DNA from: Dactylorhiza incarnata
Taxonomy: Eukaryota; Streptophyta; Magnoliopsida; Asparagales; Orchidaceae
Length of the DNA: 64,000 nucleotides
Assembly: GCA_033032865.1 (NCBI GenBank)
Contig: JAWHQI010000068.1
Coordinates: forward strand, 744,001-808,000
Direction of reading: 5' to 3'
A program made the position numbers and the translations under genes. This document shows, piece after piece, positions 19,451 to 31,522 of the stretch (its first letter is position 1; each line of letters begins with the position of its first letter). The notes beneath the pieces are model-generated. The model was not told the DNA's origin. It did not search any database and saw only the letters and a list, made by a program, of their open reading frames with translations.

Positions 19451-22299
19451 TGTAATGCCCCTTATTGTCGTTAATTATTTTTTTTGCGTAGCCGCTGTGA
19501 CGTAATTTTGGCGTAAGGGCATTACGTCAGCTCATCAGGGTTAGTTTTGGGCCTTAGCTTAGTTAAAGTATGTAATTTGGATCGAGCGTGCAAAATTTCG
19601 CAACGTTTCAGGTTAAAGAGATTATTTTGGGTAGTTATCAAGATTTTAGCTTCAGGAATCTTTATCCCGAGTTTAGCTCGTCGGAATTGAATTCTCACTT
19701 CGTCGTTGGATTCATAGTGTCGTTTTTCTATGAGGGTGCGAGTTTCGTAGAAATCCGAGGTGATCTAGTCACCCTCGCAGCTTAAGTGAAAGAGAGTATT
19801 ATTTAATTAATTAAATATTAAATTAGGTTTTTATTATAAAACCTAAAATTCTCTCCCTATCCTTCTTCCTCCTTCATCGATCCAAACCAGCCGCCGGGCG
19901 AGAGAGCGAGAGAGAAGCATCCTAGAGCTTCGGCCGACGATTCCTAGGGCTGTTGTAATCGGAATCGCGTTTGGAGAGTAGATTTGGAAAGCTCTTGACG
20001 AGATCTTCGTTCTAGTGGTAAGAGTTTCCTATTTCTTGGGATTTTTGAAGTTAATGTAGTGACCTAACTCCTCCTTTTGATCCGTAAAGTTTCAGGTTTT
20101 TGTGCTTGAGTGATTTCTTAGTCGATCCATAGCTTTTGGAGCGGAGATCTTCGAGTTTGCAAGGTTTAAGGCAAGTGGCAATTCCTCTTTCTCTTTCGTT
20201 GTTGAAGTGTCGTCTTCTTGCTTGAGTTCTTATCACATTGCTTAACTCTTGACCTTGGGGTGTTTCTTGGTTAATTTAACTTACGTATCTCCTTGATCTC
20301 ACTCTAAAATGTCTAGAATTTCCCTAGGAAAATTTGTATGCTGCCTAGACCTTTTCCCTGTTTTCCTGAAGAATACCTTGATTTGTCGAGAAATGCCCTT
20401 GATTTCTCGAGAAATGCCGTTTATTTCTCGAGAAATACCTCCTGCAACCTCGAGAACTATCTCCTGCAACCTCGAGAACTGTCTTCCCCGATTTCTCGAG
20501 AAATACCTGGATTTCTCGAGAAATTCTTCTTCTCCTCCAGAACTGTCTTCCCTGATTTCTCGAGAAATACCTTGATTTCTCGTGAAATTCTTCTTCTCCT
20601 CGAGAACAGTCTTCCCCGATTTCTCGAGAAATACCTTGATCTCTCGAGAAATTCTTCTTCTTCTCGATAATTTTTTTCTCTCTGTTTTATCGAGAAGTGG
20701 CTCCTGTTTCTCGAGTAGTGCCCAGACTCTTTTCCTGTTCTCTCGAGAAATCCCTACAGAAATGTTCCTTTGCTTCTCAAGAAATCCCTGAAGTCATCCT
20801 TCCCGTTTTCTCGAGAACTTCCCTCTGTTTCTCGAGAAATACCTTTCATTCCACGAGAAATGTCTTCTCCTTCTCGAGAAATGCCTATCCATTCCTAAGT
20901 CTTTGAGCTATGTCTCAGATCTCTTCTCTCTCATGGAAATTTGAATCTTCAAAAGTGTACAGGGATGTTGTCTCCTGCCCTTGATCATGGTTACCTCCTT
21001 CCTGAGTTCTTTTACTTGCTGTAGCTACGCAAATTTCTAGGTTTCCTTTATGATCATTTTGAGAGGTGTTTCCCACATTGGTGACCTTATCCTTAGGTCT
21101 CATGCTGTTTTTGTCCCTCGGGATAAATCTCGGGTGTTTACTTCATTTGTGATCCTACCCTTAGGGTATCCTGGTAATTATTTTCTTGGGCTTCATCCCG
21201 TGCCTTAATTAAAGAAATTAATTAATATGAACCATTGCCCTTAGCCTGACACAGTGGGCCGTGTTTGGGGGGCAGTGGGGATTTGTTGTAACCTTGCACG
21301 GTGGCCATTTTAGAGGTGAATGGAAGGCTTGGCTTGTGGTCCCGAGGGCCGTGTTTGGGTGGTTGGGGATAGGGAAACCCCCACCCATTTTTGGCTTTGG
21401 GTGGCAGAGGATAAAGGACCGCCACCCACTTAACCTGAGCTGATCAGTCTCTTTAAATAGAATTTACAAGATAAATGAACCATGCTTGCTCCTCTATTTG
21501 GTATTTGGTGCACTTGGTGCATTGTTGACCTTATTTTTCTTTGTTTTCTGCCACTTGTAATTCCCTTGCTGAGGCATTCTACATTTTATTGAATGCCTCA
21601 GGTTCTGAGTCGTAGCGGCTAGCAGTGTAGCCCAGAGTCTTTGGGAGTTTTAGTTGCTATTTTACCCCATTGCTGCGAGGTTGTTGTTGTTGTTAGTATT
21701 GTTCTTGTGTTCAGACATGCTAGATTGGAGCCGATGGGTTCATGTCAGGTTGTTGACGCACATTGTGCCCTTTTGATACTTTATAGCTTACTTCCCAGTT
21801 AAATGCCACTACTTTTAGATCTTGTGTATCTTGCTCTCTGGGAATGATTTATGTCTAGGTGCATTATAGTTATAAAATGGCTTTTCTTCCATCCCCATTG
21901 CATTCCTTTTTACTGAAATCCCTATCTTTAAAGTCTCCTAAAGGTATTTTCTATACTTATACTACGCCTAGATATGTGCATATCATTCACTTTATGTCAT
22001 GTCATCACGTGCATTTAAGACCTTAAGTGAACTAAATCAAGTATTTTCCGCTGGAATTACATATATTTTCTCGGTGGACTAGTTGATCCACGAACTGAGA
22101 GACACGAGACACAGTTCTTACTTCAAACCCCAATAAATGATTTCAAGTGACGAATTATCATATAATCATGTTTGATTTAAATAAGTAATAGGTTCCCGCC
22201 TAAGCGTCCGCGGTTGTCTCCTGCATGATGTGGCATCATGACGCGTATTTTCTCTTACTCTGATATTCCTAAATTTTGAGAAAAAAGCGGGTTGTGAAA
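19451..22299 (+). mobile_element. 5' LTR of the Tekay element
   Basis: 2849 bp. It starts TGTAATGCCCC with an inverted partner GGGCATTAC about 70 bp on. A TATA (TATAAAA, about 19835-19841) suggests a start near 19870, making most of the LTR, including the TTTCTCGAGAAA array, part of the transcribed leader. The terminal CA has changed to AA here and to CG in the 3' copy. Confidence 0.92.
20380..20890. repeat. TTTCTCGAGAAA palindrome array (5' LTR)
   Basis: About 14 exact CTCGAGAA cores plus some 7 one-base variants occur in 510 bp, spaced about 20-30 bp, mostly as the perfect 12-bp palindrome TTTCTCGAGAAA. Linkers are short and similar (ATGCCCTTGA, ATACCTTGA). Confidence 0.92.
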
Positions 22300-22301
22300 G
22301 T

Positions 22302-22312
22302 TGGTATCAGAG
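22302..22312 (+). other. Primer-binding site, tRNA-iMet (Tekay)
   Basis: TGGTATCAGAG two bases after the LTR; the 3' continuation has diverged (ATAGG instead of CCAGG). Confidence 0.85.
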
Positions 22313-22982
22313 ATAGGCTGTCTCGACAAGTTGGTCGAGCGACTAATTCAGATATAGTATAGTGGTTTGGTTCCATTGCATACACACACCGATGTGTCAT
22401 CAGTACATCTTCGCTGAAGCATGAACACTACACTCATAGCATGATAAGAAGTATACGGGGCATATTATGTAGTATGAGATGCATAATATGTGTTTGTATA
22501 TGGATACACCATAGGTGGCAACATGTGACGGTTATGTCGTATGGGATGCATAACCATCATCACATGGATGCCCATTAGCACATTTTTCCTTTTCCTTAAA
22601 TGCAATATTATGTAGTATGGGATGCATAATATTTCATGTGTACGCCGCTCATAACATGTATTTAGGCCTTTATTAGAATGCATAGCACAACATACATTAC
22701 ATAGCGTTGCATAAGCACACGTGCGAAGCTAAAGACTTATATGATGACACACGTACATGCATGATTTCAAAATGAACACAAGAAAATTCATGCATTCATG
22801 ACCCTTGCACATGAGCCAAGATGGATGATGTAGTATCATCTCCAAATTTAGCATAGCATCATGAAAATCCCAGAGAAAGGTGGTAGCAATGGCAAGTATC
22901 TGTACATATATGTTCTGAACCAGGCAGAGTAGCATTACTGTAAGGTTAAGTTTTGATTGTAGGTTTATGCGTTTAAGCTGAA

Positions 22983-24214
22983 ATGGTGCGTAAGCGAGTC
23001 GCGACTAGATCGACTCCTCAGTCGGAGGGCGAGTCATCCGGAGCGCAGAGTGAAGCTTTGATCGAGAGTCTGCGCCAGAGCAATAAGGCTCTGTCAAGGC
23101 ATATGGTTGCGATGCAGTCGCAAGTTGAGGCGTTGATGTCTGTCGGTGCAAGACAGTAAGCCGCGGTGCAGGCCACCGTAGTAGAGTAGACCTTACCTAC
23201 CCTCCTACTCCCCTGGTACCCCCAGTAGCGATACCGCTGGAAATGAACTTCATTTCGCACTTTTAGAGATTGGGACATCCATCGTACGACGGACGAGCTG
23301 ACTTCGTGGCCTTGGACGATTGGCTTTTAACCATGGAGGAGATGTTCTCGTATTCAGGGATCGCCGTGGACCAAAGGGTGATGATTGCCGCGTACCAGCT
23401 AAAGGGCCTCACAAAGAGCTGGTGGTTGAGAGAGAAGGAAGACTTTACTGGAGGATGTACGTGGGAAACCTTCAAAGGGATGCTGATAAGGAAGTTCCTG
23501 TCGTCAGTAGAACAGGACCGGTTAATGAATGACTTCCTACATCTGAGGCATAGGAAGCTCTCGATGAGTGAGTATGAAATAGAGTTTTGCAAGTTGAGCA
23601 GGTTTGCTCCGGCCTTGGTAGCCTCGGAAGAAGGTAGGGTGAAGAGTTTTCTGGGTGGTCTCCGCAGCGACATCCAGCAGCTGGGCAGTGCGTACAGATC
23701 GGAGAAGTATGTCGAGGTAGTTGAGCCAGCGCTGAATGTGGAGGCGATTGATAATGCCAAGAATCGAGGATTTATAATGAAGAAGGGAAAGAGAAAGGCC
23801 GAAGAAGAATGGAATTCGGGTGCAACTGGCTCAGTCTTGAAGAAAGGAGGTGGTGAGGTCTGTAGTTTCTGTGGACACTCTGGCCATCCGTTTGAGAAGT
23901 GTTTCAAGAGGAAGGGTGTTTAGAAGCAACATCGAGTGCTGGCAATTCACGGTGCTCCGAAGGGAGAGGTGCTCTGCCCGTTGTGCAAGCAGAAGGGGCA
24001 TGATATGGCGCAGTGTTGGACCAAGGAGAAAGTCTACTTCCAGTGCGGACATAAAGTGCACATGAAGTTTCAATGCCCGCGAGTTCAACCCCCGTTGCAG
24101 CCAGTTCCACTTCGAGCCTTGCCGCCACCGCAGCATCAGGATAAAGGAAGAGGAAAGCTGAATGTGATATCCCAGGAGCAAGCGCAGTCTTTGACCCAAG
24201 TAATCGCAGGTTAG
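22983..24214 (+). pseudogene. Tekay gag pseudogene
   Basis: ATG 22983 opens MVRKRVATRSTPQSEGESS, closing near 23158. After a frame change the frame 23270-24214 holds the gag/capsid-type domain (WLLTMEEMFSYSGI; LKGLTKSWWLREKEDFTGG; IRKFLSS) interrupted by TAG at 23921-23923. Knuckle CSFCGHSGHPFEKC lies before the stop, CPLCKQKGHDMAQC and a damaged third (YFQCGHKVHMKFQC, first Cys to Tyr) after it. Its product would form the particle and bind RNA. Confidence 0.88.
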
Positions 24215-24300
24215 ACCTTAAGCCAGCTAGTAAGTCTTGATTCCTTTTAGTTTCGTTGTATTAGACTAGTTTCTTTTTCGCGCTTATAGGGAGATTTAAG

Positions 24301-24699
24301 ATGAAGAATCGTTTGGCGCGTGTTCTTTCCGATTCGGGTGCTACCCATTCGTTGGTGGCTAGGAATTTCGTCGAGCGCCATCGTTTGACCCTTGAGTTGG
24401 GCAAGGATTCGTTCCTCGTTAAGTTTCCTTCTGGTGATTTGGTATCCACGAACCAGCGCAACAGGAGATGCCCTGTCCTCTTAGGAGATTTCATGGTGTT
24501 TGGTAATCTCAATGTGCTGGACCTAGAAGACTTTGATGTGATATTGGGTATGGACTTGTTGGCTAGTTATGATGCTGTCATCCGATGCAAGGAAAAGCGT
24601 TTGGACTTTGTGATGGACAATAGTCAACCCATGAGCATTTTTGGATCTCCATGCCAGAGTTCCCCGATAATCTCTACGGTATGTGTTTGGAAACTGTAA
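24301..24699 (+). pseudogene. Tekay aspartic protease
   Basis: Shows the retropepsin active site LSDSGATHSLVA and the later DVILGMDLLASYDAVI segment. It would cleave the gag-pol polyprotein. It lies in a different frame from both gag and RT, so at least two frameshifts separate them. Confidence 0.85.
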
Positions 24700-24755
24700 A
24701 ATTCTGGTTGCTTGGCTTACCTTGTTTCGGTGTTAGAATCTGTTAGTGGTTCGCC

Positions 24756-25912
24756 GTGTATCGAGGGTGTTCCGATGGTGCGAGAGTTCCTAATGTCTTA
24801 CCTGTCAGTCTTCCTGGTCTTCCGCCTGATAGAGATGTGGATTTCGTTATTGATCTTGAGCCTGGTACTCGTCCTATCGCTAAGGCACCGTACTGTATGG
24901 CCCCGCGTGAGCTAGAAGAGTTGCGGACTCAGTTAGATGAGTTGTTGCAGTGTGGATTCATTAGACCAAGTTCTTCGCCCTGGGGTGCTCCAGTGTTGTT
25001 TGTGAAAAAGAAGGATGGTTCTATGAGGTTGTGCATAGATTATAGGTAGTTAAACAAACTGACCATCAAGAACAGGTATCCGTTGCCGATGAAAGATGAT
25101 CTGTTTGATCAGTTGCGTGGTAGTTCGGTGTTTTCAAAGATTGACCTTCGATCAGGCTACCATCAGTTGAGGATCCGTGAGTCGGACGTTCCCCGGACTT
25201 CCTTTCGTTCCCGTTATGGTCATTTTGAGTTTCTAGTTATGTCTTTTGGTTTGACGAATGCACCCTCTGCGTTTATGGACATGAAGAACCGAATGTTCAA
25301 AGATTTTCTGGATCATTTTGTAGTAGTTTTCATCGACGACGTGTTGGTGTATTCCAGAAGTGCTGAGGAGCATGCTACGCATTTGCGCTTAGTATTATCT
25401 ACACTTAGGGAGCACGAGTTGTATGCGAAGCTGAGTAAGTGCGAGTTCTGGCTTCCTCAGGTGTCCTTTCTGGATTCTCGGTGCTGTCGGCACCTTTAAC
25501 TAAGCTTACCCAGAAGAATAACACTTTTATCTGGACCGATAAGTGCAAAGAAGCCTTTCAGGAATTAAAGAGGTGTTTATGCAATGCTCCTGTGTTGGCC
25601 TTACCGATCGAAGGAGTAGAGTATACTGTTTATGTGGACGCATCTCACATTGGACTAAGGTGTGTTTTGATGCAAGAAGAAAGGGTGATTGCCTATGGGT
25701 CGAGACAACTAAAAGTTCATGAAAAGAATTACCCTACGCATGACTTAGAATTTGCTGCAGTAATTTATGCCTTAAAGCTTTGGAGACATCTGTTATATGG
25801 AGTGTCATGCAATATTTTCACGAATCATAAGAGTCTGAAGTACGTCTTCACCCAGAAGGAGTTGAATTTGCGCCAGCGCAGTGGTTGGAGTATGTTGCGG
25901 ATTATGAATTGA
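24756..25912 (+). pseudogene. Tekay reverse transcriptase and RNase H, with internal deletion
   Basis: RT motifs appear in order: [18 protein letters not shown], then TAG (25047-25049), [24 protein letters not shown] and the catalytic [11 protein letters not shown]. After VSFL (about 25465) the sequence jumps to [12 protein letters not shown], losing about 45 residues and shifting frame. RNase H follows ([45 protein letters not shown]) and shifts frame again near 25875. Confidence 0.92.
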
Positions 25913-25943
25913 TATCCTTTATCATCCGGGTAAGGCTAATGTA

Positions 25944-27530
25944 GTGGTCGATGCCCTGAGTAGAAAGACCGCGCATGTCTTCAATCTCTCTGTGCAGTCC
26001 TTAGTGGAGGAGTTTATGCTGATGGATATCTCAGTTGGTAGTAGTACCGCACCTTCGAGACTTGAAGCTGAAGAGCCTTCTTGGATTACCCTTACAAGAC
26101 TGCATCAGAAGGAAGATCCTGACTTGCAGCATCTTCGGAGTAGGACTGAGAAAGGGGAACTGCCAGACTTTTCAATCGATGATAAAGATACCATGATGTA
26201 TCGAGCTAGATATTGTATTCCCGCGTTGGAAGATATTCGGGCAAAGATCTGTAGTGAAGCGCATGAGTCAAGTGTTTCCTATCATCCTGGTTCCACGAAA
26301 ATGTACAAAGACCTGAAGCAGATCATTTGGTGGTCTGGTATGAAGAATGATATAGCCAGATATGTTTCTGAATGTTTTACCTACCAGCGCGTTAAGGCAG
26401 ATCATAAGAGACCTGGAGGTAAACTGAACCCTTTAGATATTCCAAGCTGGAAGTGAGAGAGTATTTCAATGGACTTCATTACTGGTTTACCGAGATCTCC
26501 CGGAGGACACGATTCAGTATGGGTCATAGTTGACAGATTGACAAAGTGTGCTCACTTTGTGCCTTTTAAGATCGGCTACTCTATGGAGAAAATAACAGAA
26601 CTTTATTTGAATGAAGTCATCAGATTGCATGGTGTGCCCGTGAGCATTGTGTCGGATCGAGATTCCAGATATATGTCTCGCTTCTGGAGGAGTTTGAAGG
26701 GAGCTTTGGGTACTGACCTTAGATACTCTACCGCTTACCACCCTCAGACTAATGGTCAGACGGAGAGAGTGAATCAAATTTTGGAAGATATGATCAGATG
26801 CTATATTTTGGATCATGGAGGAGCGTGGGATAAGCGTCTTGGGTTGATGGAATTTTCCAACAATAATAATTATCAGGAAAGTTTGCAAATGGCCCCCTTT
26901 GAGGCTCTGTATGGGAGGCGTTGCCGAACTCCCTTGTTTTGGGCCGAGTTTGGTGAGAGTCCGTTGTTAGGCGCAGAGGCTTTGGAAGAGATGAGCGTTG
27001 TCGTGACTCATATCCGCAAGAAGCTTCGTATTGCTCAGGAGCGGTATGAGAAGTATGTCAATCGGAGAAGGGTGGATCTAGAGTTTGCCGTCAAAGATTT
27101 AGTGTTCTTGAAAGTTTCTCTGATGTCGGGCGTTAAGAGATTTGGAAGGAACCATAAGTTGGATCCCCGGTATGTGGGACCTTTCCAGATTGTTGAGCGC
27201 ATCGGAGCGTCAGCTTAAAAATTGGATTTGCCTGCTTCCTTCCCTAATGTTCATGATGTATTTCATGTGAGCTAGCTGAGGAAGTGTTTGCATAGTGGTC
27301 GGCTTGTTCTTGATTCGGTGCCCGTATTGCAGCCCAACCTTTCCTATGTAGAAGAGCCTATCCGAATCTTGGAGACTCAAGAGCGTGTGTTGCTGAAGAA
27401 GACGATCCCGATGGTTAAAGTTCTTTGGAAGAATCAGGACGTCGAGAGCGCAACTTGGGAGCTTGAGTCTGCCATGAGAAAGACTCACCCTAGCCTCTTC
27501 TCCTTTATTTTGGGTAAATCTTCCGTCTAG
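25944..27530 (+). pseudogene. Tekay integrase with C-terminal chromodomain
   Basis: One frame with stops at 26454 (TGA), 27216 (TAA) and 27273 (TAG). The HHCC finger has His and one Cys, but the second reads CFTYQ instead of CxxC. Catalytic core: SMDFITGLPRS (Asp), SDRDSRY (Asp), NGQTERVNQ (Glu). A GPFQIVERIG segment and then a chromodomain-like end (PIRILETQERVL, VKVLWKNQDVESATWELESA) mark the chromodomain Gypsy class, in which this domain guides insertion to marked chromatin. Confidence 0.92.
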
Positions 27531-27609
27531 TAATCTTTGGTTCTTCTGTATCTCCCGTGATCGTTGGATTTCAAGTTTCGGGACGAAACTTCTTTTGATG
27601 GGGAGTTAT

Positions 27610-30451
27610 TGTAACGCCCCTGATTTTCGTTAATTATTTTTTTTTTGCATAGCCGCTGTGATGTAATTTTGGCATAAGGGCGTTACGTCAGCTCGTCAGG
27701 GTTAGTTTTGTGCCTTAGCTTAGTTAAAGTATGTAATTTGGATCGAGCGTGCAAAATTTCGCGATGTTTCTGGTTAAAGAGATTCTTTTGGGTAGTTATC
27801 AAGATTTTAGCTTAGGGAAGCTTTATCCCTAGTTTGGCTCGTCCGAATTGAATTCTGATTTCGTCGTTGGATTCGTAGCACCGTTTTTCTGTTACATTGC
27901 GAGTTTCGTAGAAATCCGAGGTGATCTAGTCACCCTCGCAGCTTAAGTGAAAGAGAGTATTATTTATTTAATTAATTATTAAATTAGGTTTTTATTATAA
28001 AACTTAAAATTCTCTCCTTATCCTTCTTCTTCCTTCATCGATCCAAACCAGCCGTCGGGCGAGAGAGCGAGAGCGAAGCATCGTGGAGCTTCCGGCCGAC
28101 GGTTCCTAGGGCTGTTGTAGTCGGAATCGCGTTTGGAGAGTAGATTTGGAAAGCTCTCGACGAGATCTTCGTTCTAGTGGTAAGAGTTTTCTATTTCTTG
28201 GGATTTTTGGAGTCAAGGTAGTGACCTAACTCCTCCTTTTGATCCGTAAAGTTTCAGGTTTTTGTGCTTGAGTGATTTCTTAGCCGATCCATAGCTTTTG
28301 GAGCGGAGATCTTTGAGTTTGCAAGGTTTAAGGAAAGTGGCGATTTCTCTTTCTCTTTCGTTGTTGAAGTGTCGTCTTCTTGCTTGAGTTCTTATCATAT
28401 TGCTTAACTCTTGACCTTGGGATGTTTCTTGGTTAATTTAACTTTCGTATCTCCTTGATCTCACCCTAAAATGTCTAGAATTTTCCCTAGGAAAATTTGT
28501 ATGCTGCCTAGACCTTCTCCCTGTTTTCCTGAAGAATACCTCGATTTCTTAAGAAATGCCCTTGATTTCTCGAGAAATGCCCTTGATTTCTCGAGAAATG
28601 CCATTTATTTCTCGAGAATTGCCTCCTGCAACCCCAAGAACTGTCTTCCCCGATTTCTCGAGAAATACATGGATTTCTCGAGAAATTCTTCTTCTCCTCG
28701 AGAACAGTCTTCCCCGAATTCTCGAGAAATACCTTGATCTCTCGAGAAATTCTTCTTCTTCTCGAGAAATTTTTCTCTCTGTTTTCTCGAGAAATGGCTC
28801 CTGTTTCTCGAGAAGTGCCCATACCCTTTTCATGTTCTCTCGAGAAATCCCTACAGAAATGTTCCTTTGCTTCTCGAGAAATCCTTGAAGTCATCCTTCC
28901 CATTTTCTCGAGAACTTCCCTCTGCTTCTCGAGAAATACCTTTCATTCCTCGAGAAATGTCTTCTCCTTCTCGAGAAATGCCTGTCCATTCCTAAGTCTT
29001 TGAGCTATGTCTCAGATCTCTTCTCTCTCTTGGAACTTTGAATCTTCTAAAGTTTACAGGGATGTTGTCAACGTCTGTTTTGTGCCCTTGATCATTGTTA
29101 CCTGCTGCCTGAGTTCTTTTACCTGTTGTGGTTACGTAAATTTCTGGGTTTCCTTTATGATCATTTTGAGAGGTGTTTCCCTCATTGGTGATCTTATCCT
29201 TAGGTCTTATGTTGGTTTTGTCCCTCGGGCTAAATCTCGGGTGTTTACTTTATGTGTGATCCTACCCTTAGGGTATCCTGGTGATTGTTTTCTCCGGCTT
29301 TGTCCCGTGCCTTAATTAAAGAAATTAATTAATATGAACCATTGCCTTTAGCCTGACACGGTGTGCAGTGTTTGGGGGGCAGTGGGGATTTGTTGTAGCC
29401 TCGCACGGTGGACATTTTAGAGGTGAACCGCAGGCTTGGCCTATGGTGCCGAGGGCCATATTTTGGTGGTTGGGGATAGAGAAACCCCCACCCATTTTTG
29501 GCATTGGGTGGCAGAGGATAAAGGACGGCCACCCGCTTAACCTGAGCTGATCAGTCTCTTTAAATAGAATTTACAAGATAAATGAACCATGCTTGCTCCT
29601 CTATTTGGTACTTGGTGCATTGTTTAGTTCTGTGCTTGGAGTTTTTTTTTTGTAAGTGTTGGGCTTGGGTTGGTACCCCTTATGCCTTGTTTACCTTGTT
29701 TTTCTTTATTTTCTGCCACTTGTAATTCCCTTGCTGAGGCATTCTGCATTTTATTGAATGCCTCAGGTTCTGAGCCGTAGCGATTAGCGGTGTAGCCCGG
29801 AGTCTTCGGGAGTTTTAGTTGATGTTTTACCCCGCGGCTGCGAGGTAGTTGTTGTTAGTATTGTTCTTGTGTTCAGACTTGCTAGATTGGAGCCGATGGG
29901 TTCGTGTCAGGTTGTTGACGCTCATTGTGCCCTTTTGATACTTTATAACTTATTTGCCAGTTAAATGCCACTACTTTTAGATCTTGTGTATTTTGCTCTC
30001 TGGGAATGATTTATGTTTAGGTGCATTATAGTTATAAAATGGCTTTTCTTTCATCCTCATTGCATTCCTTTTTACTGAAATCCCTATCTTTAAAGCCGCC
30101 TAAAAGTATTTTCTATACTTATACTACGCCTAGATATGTGCATATCATTCACTTTATGTCCTGTCATCACGTGCATTTAGGTCCTTAAGTGAACTAAATC
30201 AAGTATTTTCCGCTGCAATTACATATATTTTCTCGGTGGACTAGTTGATCCACGAACTATGAGACACAGTTCTTACTTCAAACCCCAATAAACGATTTCA
30301 AGTGACGAATTATCACGTAATTATGTTTGATTTAAATAAGTGATAGGTTCCCGCCTGAGCGTCTGCGATTGTCTCCTGCATGACGTGGCATCATGACGCG
30401 TATTTTCTCTCACTCTGTTCCTAAATTTGGAGAAAAATGCTGGTTGTGACG
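27610..30451 (+). mobile_element. 3' LTR of the Tekay element
   Basis: 2842 bp starting TGTAACGCCCC after a GATGGGGAGTTA purine tract. It differs from the 5' LTR at many sites, so the insertion is not recent. It carries the same CTCGAGAA array at about 28550-28980. Compared with the 5' LTR it has extra sequence near 29620-29690. Confidence 0.92.
28550..28985. repeat. TTTCTCGAGAAA palindrome array (3' LTR)
   Basis: The counterpart of 20380-20890, with fewer units: two blocks present in the 5' LTR are missing. Several sites degenerate in the 5' LTR are perfect here and vice versa. Confidence 0.9.
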
Positions 30452-30456
30452 CATAT

Positions 30457-31522
30457 GGTGTGCGTAAGTCCTATGGTTATTCTTCTGAGCCTTTACCAGC
30501 ATACTTCTTTGCGGCTTCAGCACCTGTGGTGCCAAAGAAGCCAACCATGCAGTGCTTGTTTTGTCGGAGCACGGATCATGCCTTGGAGGATTGCGCTGCT
30601 TATCTTCGCCAATTGGACGAGGATGACGAGACGGATATCCGGATCGTCCCGACTCCTAACTCTGACAGCGCACCTTCTACCTCTGATTATGTAGATGTGT
30701 CACCTTCAAGTTTTGAAGGGAATGATGTAGACATGCTTATCAGAGTTGTGGCAGATGTATGTTCTGACATAGCTGAGCATATCTCTCCTGTGCATGCATC
30801 ACCTTGCGTGGATTCGATTCTTTGTGAGGAATCGGTGCTTGGCTTTATCCAAGCACTATTTCTCCCCCTGTTGTGCATACTACTATATTCGCCTCTGACG
30901 ATATTATTGAGGATGTTTCCCAGGATAAGGCAGGTAAATTGTGTGTTGTGCCTATTTCTATGGAGGAGGATATTTTCCAAGGTGACGAGGATTCTACCTT
31001 AGCACCGATGGAGGAAGTCCAAATCGTGGAGGAGGCTACTGTTGATTCTACTGAGCCCTGCAGCATTGTCGGTGATGCCGACAGTATCCTTTTACTTCAA
31101 CCTATCGGGAGTGAGACCGGGACCACTCCCCGATTGATGATTATTTAAGTTTTTCTTCTCTTTTATTTCCTAACCCCCCTTCTTTATCTGAGACTGTGCA
31201 GGTTGAGTTTTCACAGGTACTTCAGGAGGACTTGGAGCATTTTGCTCAAGTCAATGATGAGTGTATCCTCTCTTGTGAGGAGGTTGATCCCTCCTCCATA
31301 GAGGAAGCCTCATTCATTGCATTCTCCTCTTGTCTCCTCCCTGAAGACAACACCTTGCTGGGCAAGGATATTTTTGGTGAGATTTGTGAGGAGTACTCCT
31401 CCTCCTCTTCTTACTTTTTATTCCCTCTACCCGTGAAGAGTAGGTATTATTTATATTTAGGTAGGGGAGTAACTGTTCTGTCGCCGTATGGGTACCCGCT
31501 ACCGACACACATATTAGAATAA
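30457..31522 (+). pseudogene. Zk zinc-knuckle protein, main fragment (copy A)
   Basis: Continues the frame cut at 19450. It shows the second knuckle CLFCRSTDHALEDC, then AAYLRQLDEDDETDIRIVP and a long acidic Ser/Asp/Pro-rich region with a frameshift near 30845 and a stop at 31146. The frame reopens to 31522 with the conserved tail YFLFPLPV..YYLYLGRGVTVLSPY. The intact relative is at 51704-52939. Confidence 0.82.

Larger units (their letters stand above)
19451..30451 (+). mobile_element. Tekay-lineage chromodomain Gypsy element
   Basis: 11,001 bp with LTRs 19451-22299 and 27610-30451 and a 5-bp duplication CATAT (19446-19450, 30452-30456). It carries a tRNA-iMet primer site, gag, protease, RT, RNase H, integrase and a C-terminal chromodomain-like segment in Gypsy order, with many frameshifts, nonsense codons and one deletion, so it cannot move on its own. 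The insertion interrupts the knuckle gene of element A. Confidence 0.95.

Noticed and set aside
20380..20890. CRISPR-like regularly spaced palindromes
   Set aside because: Units are inside a plant LTR, linkers are not unique spacers of constant length, and there are no cas genes.
24756..25912. Integrated plant pararetrovirus
   Set aside because: LTRs, target duplication, Gypsy pol order with integrase and a chromodomain identify a Tekay retrotransposon.
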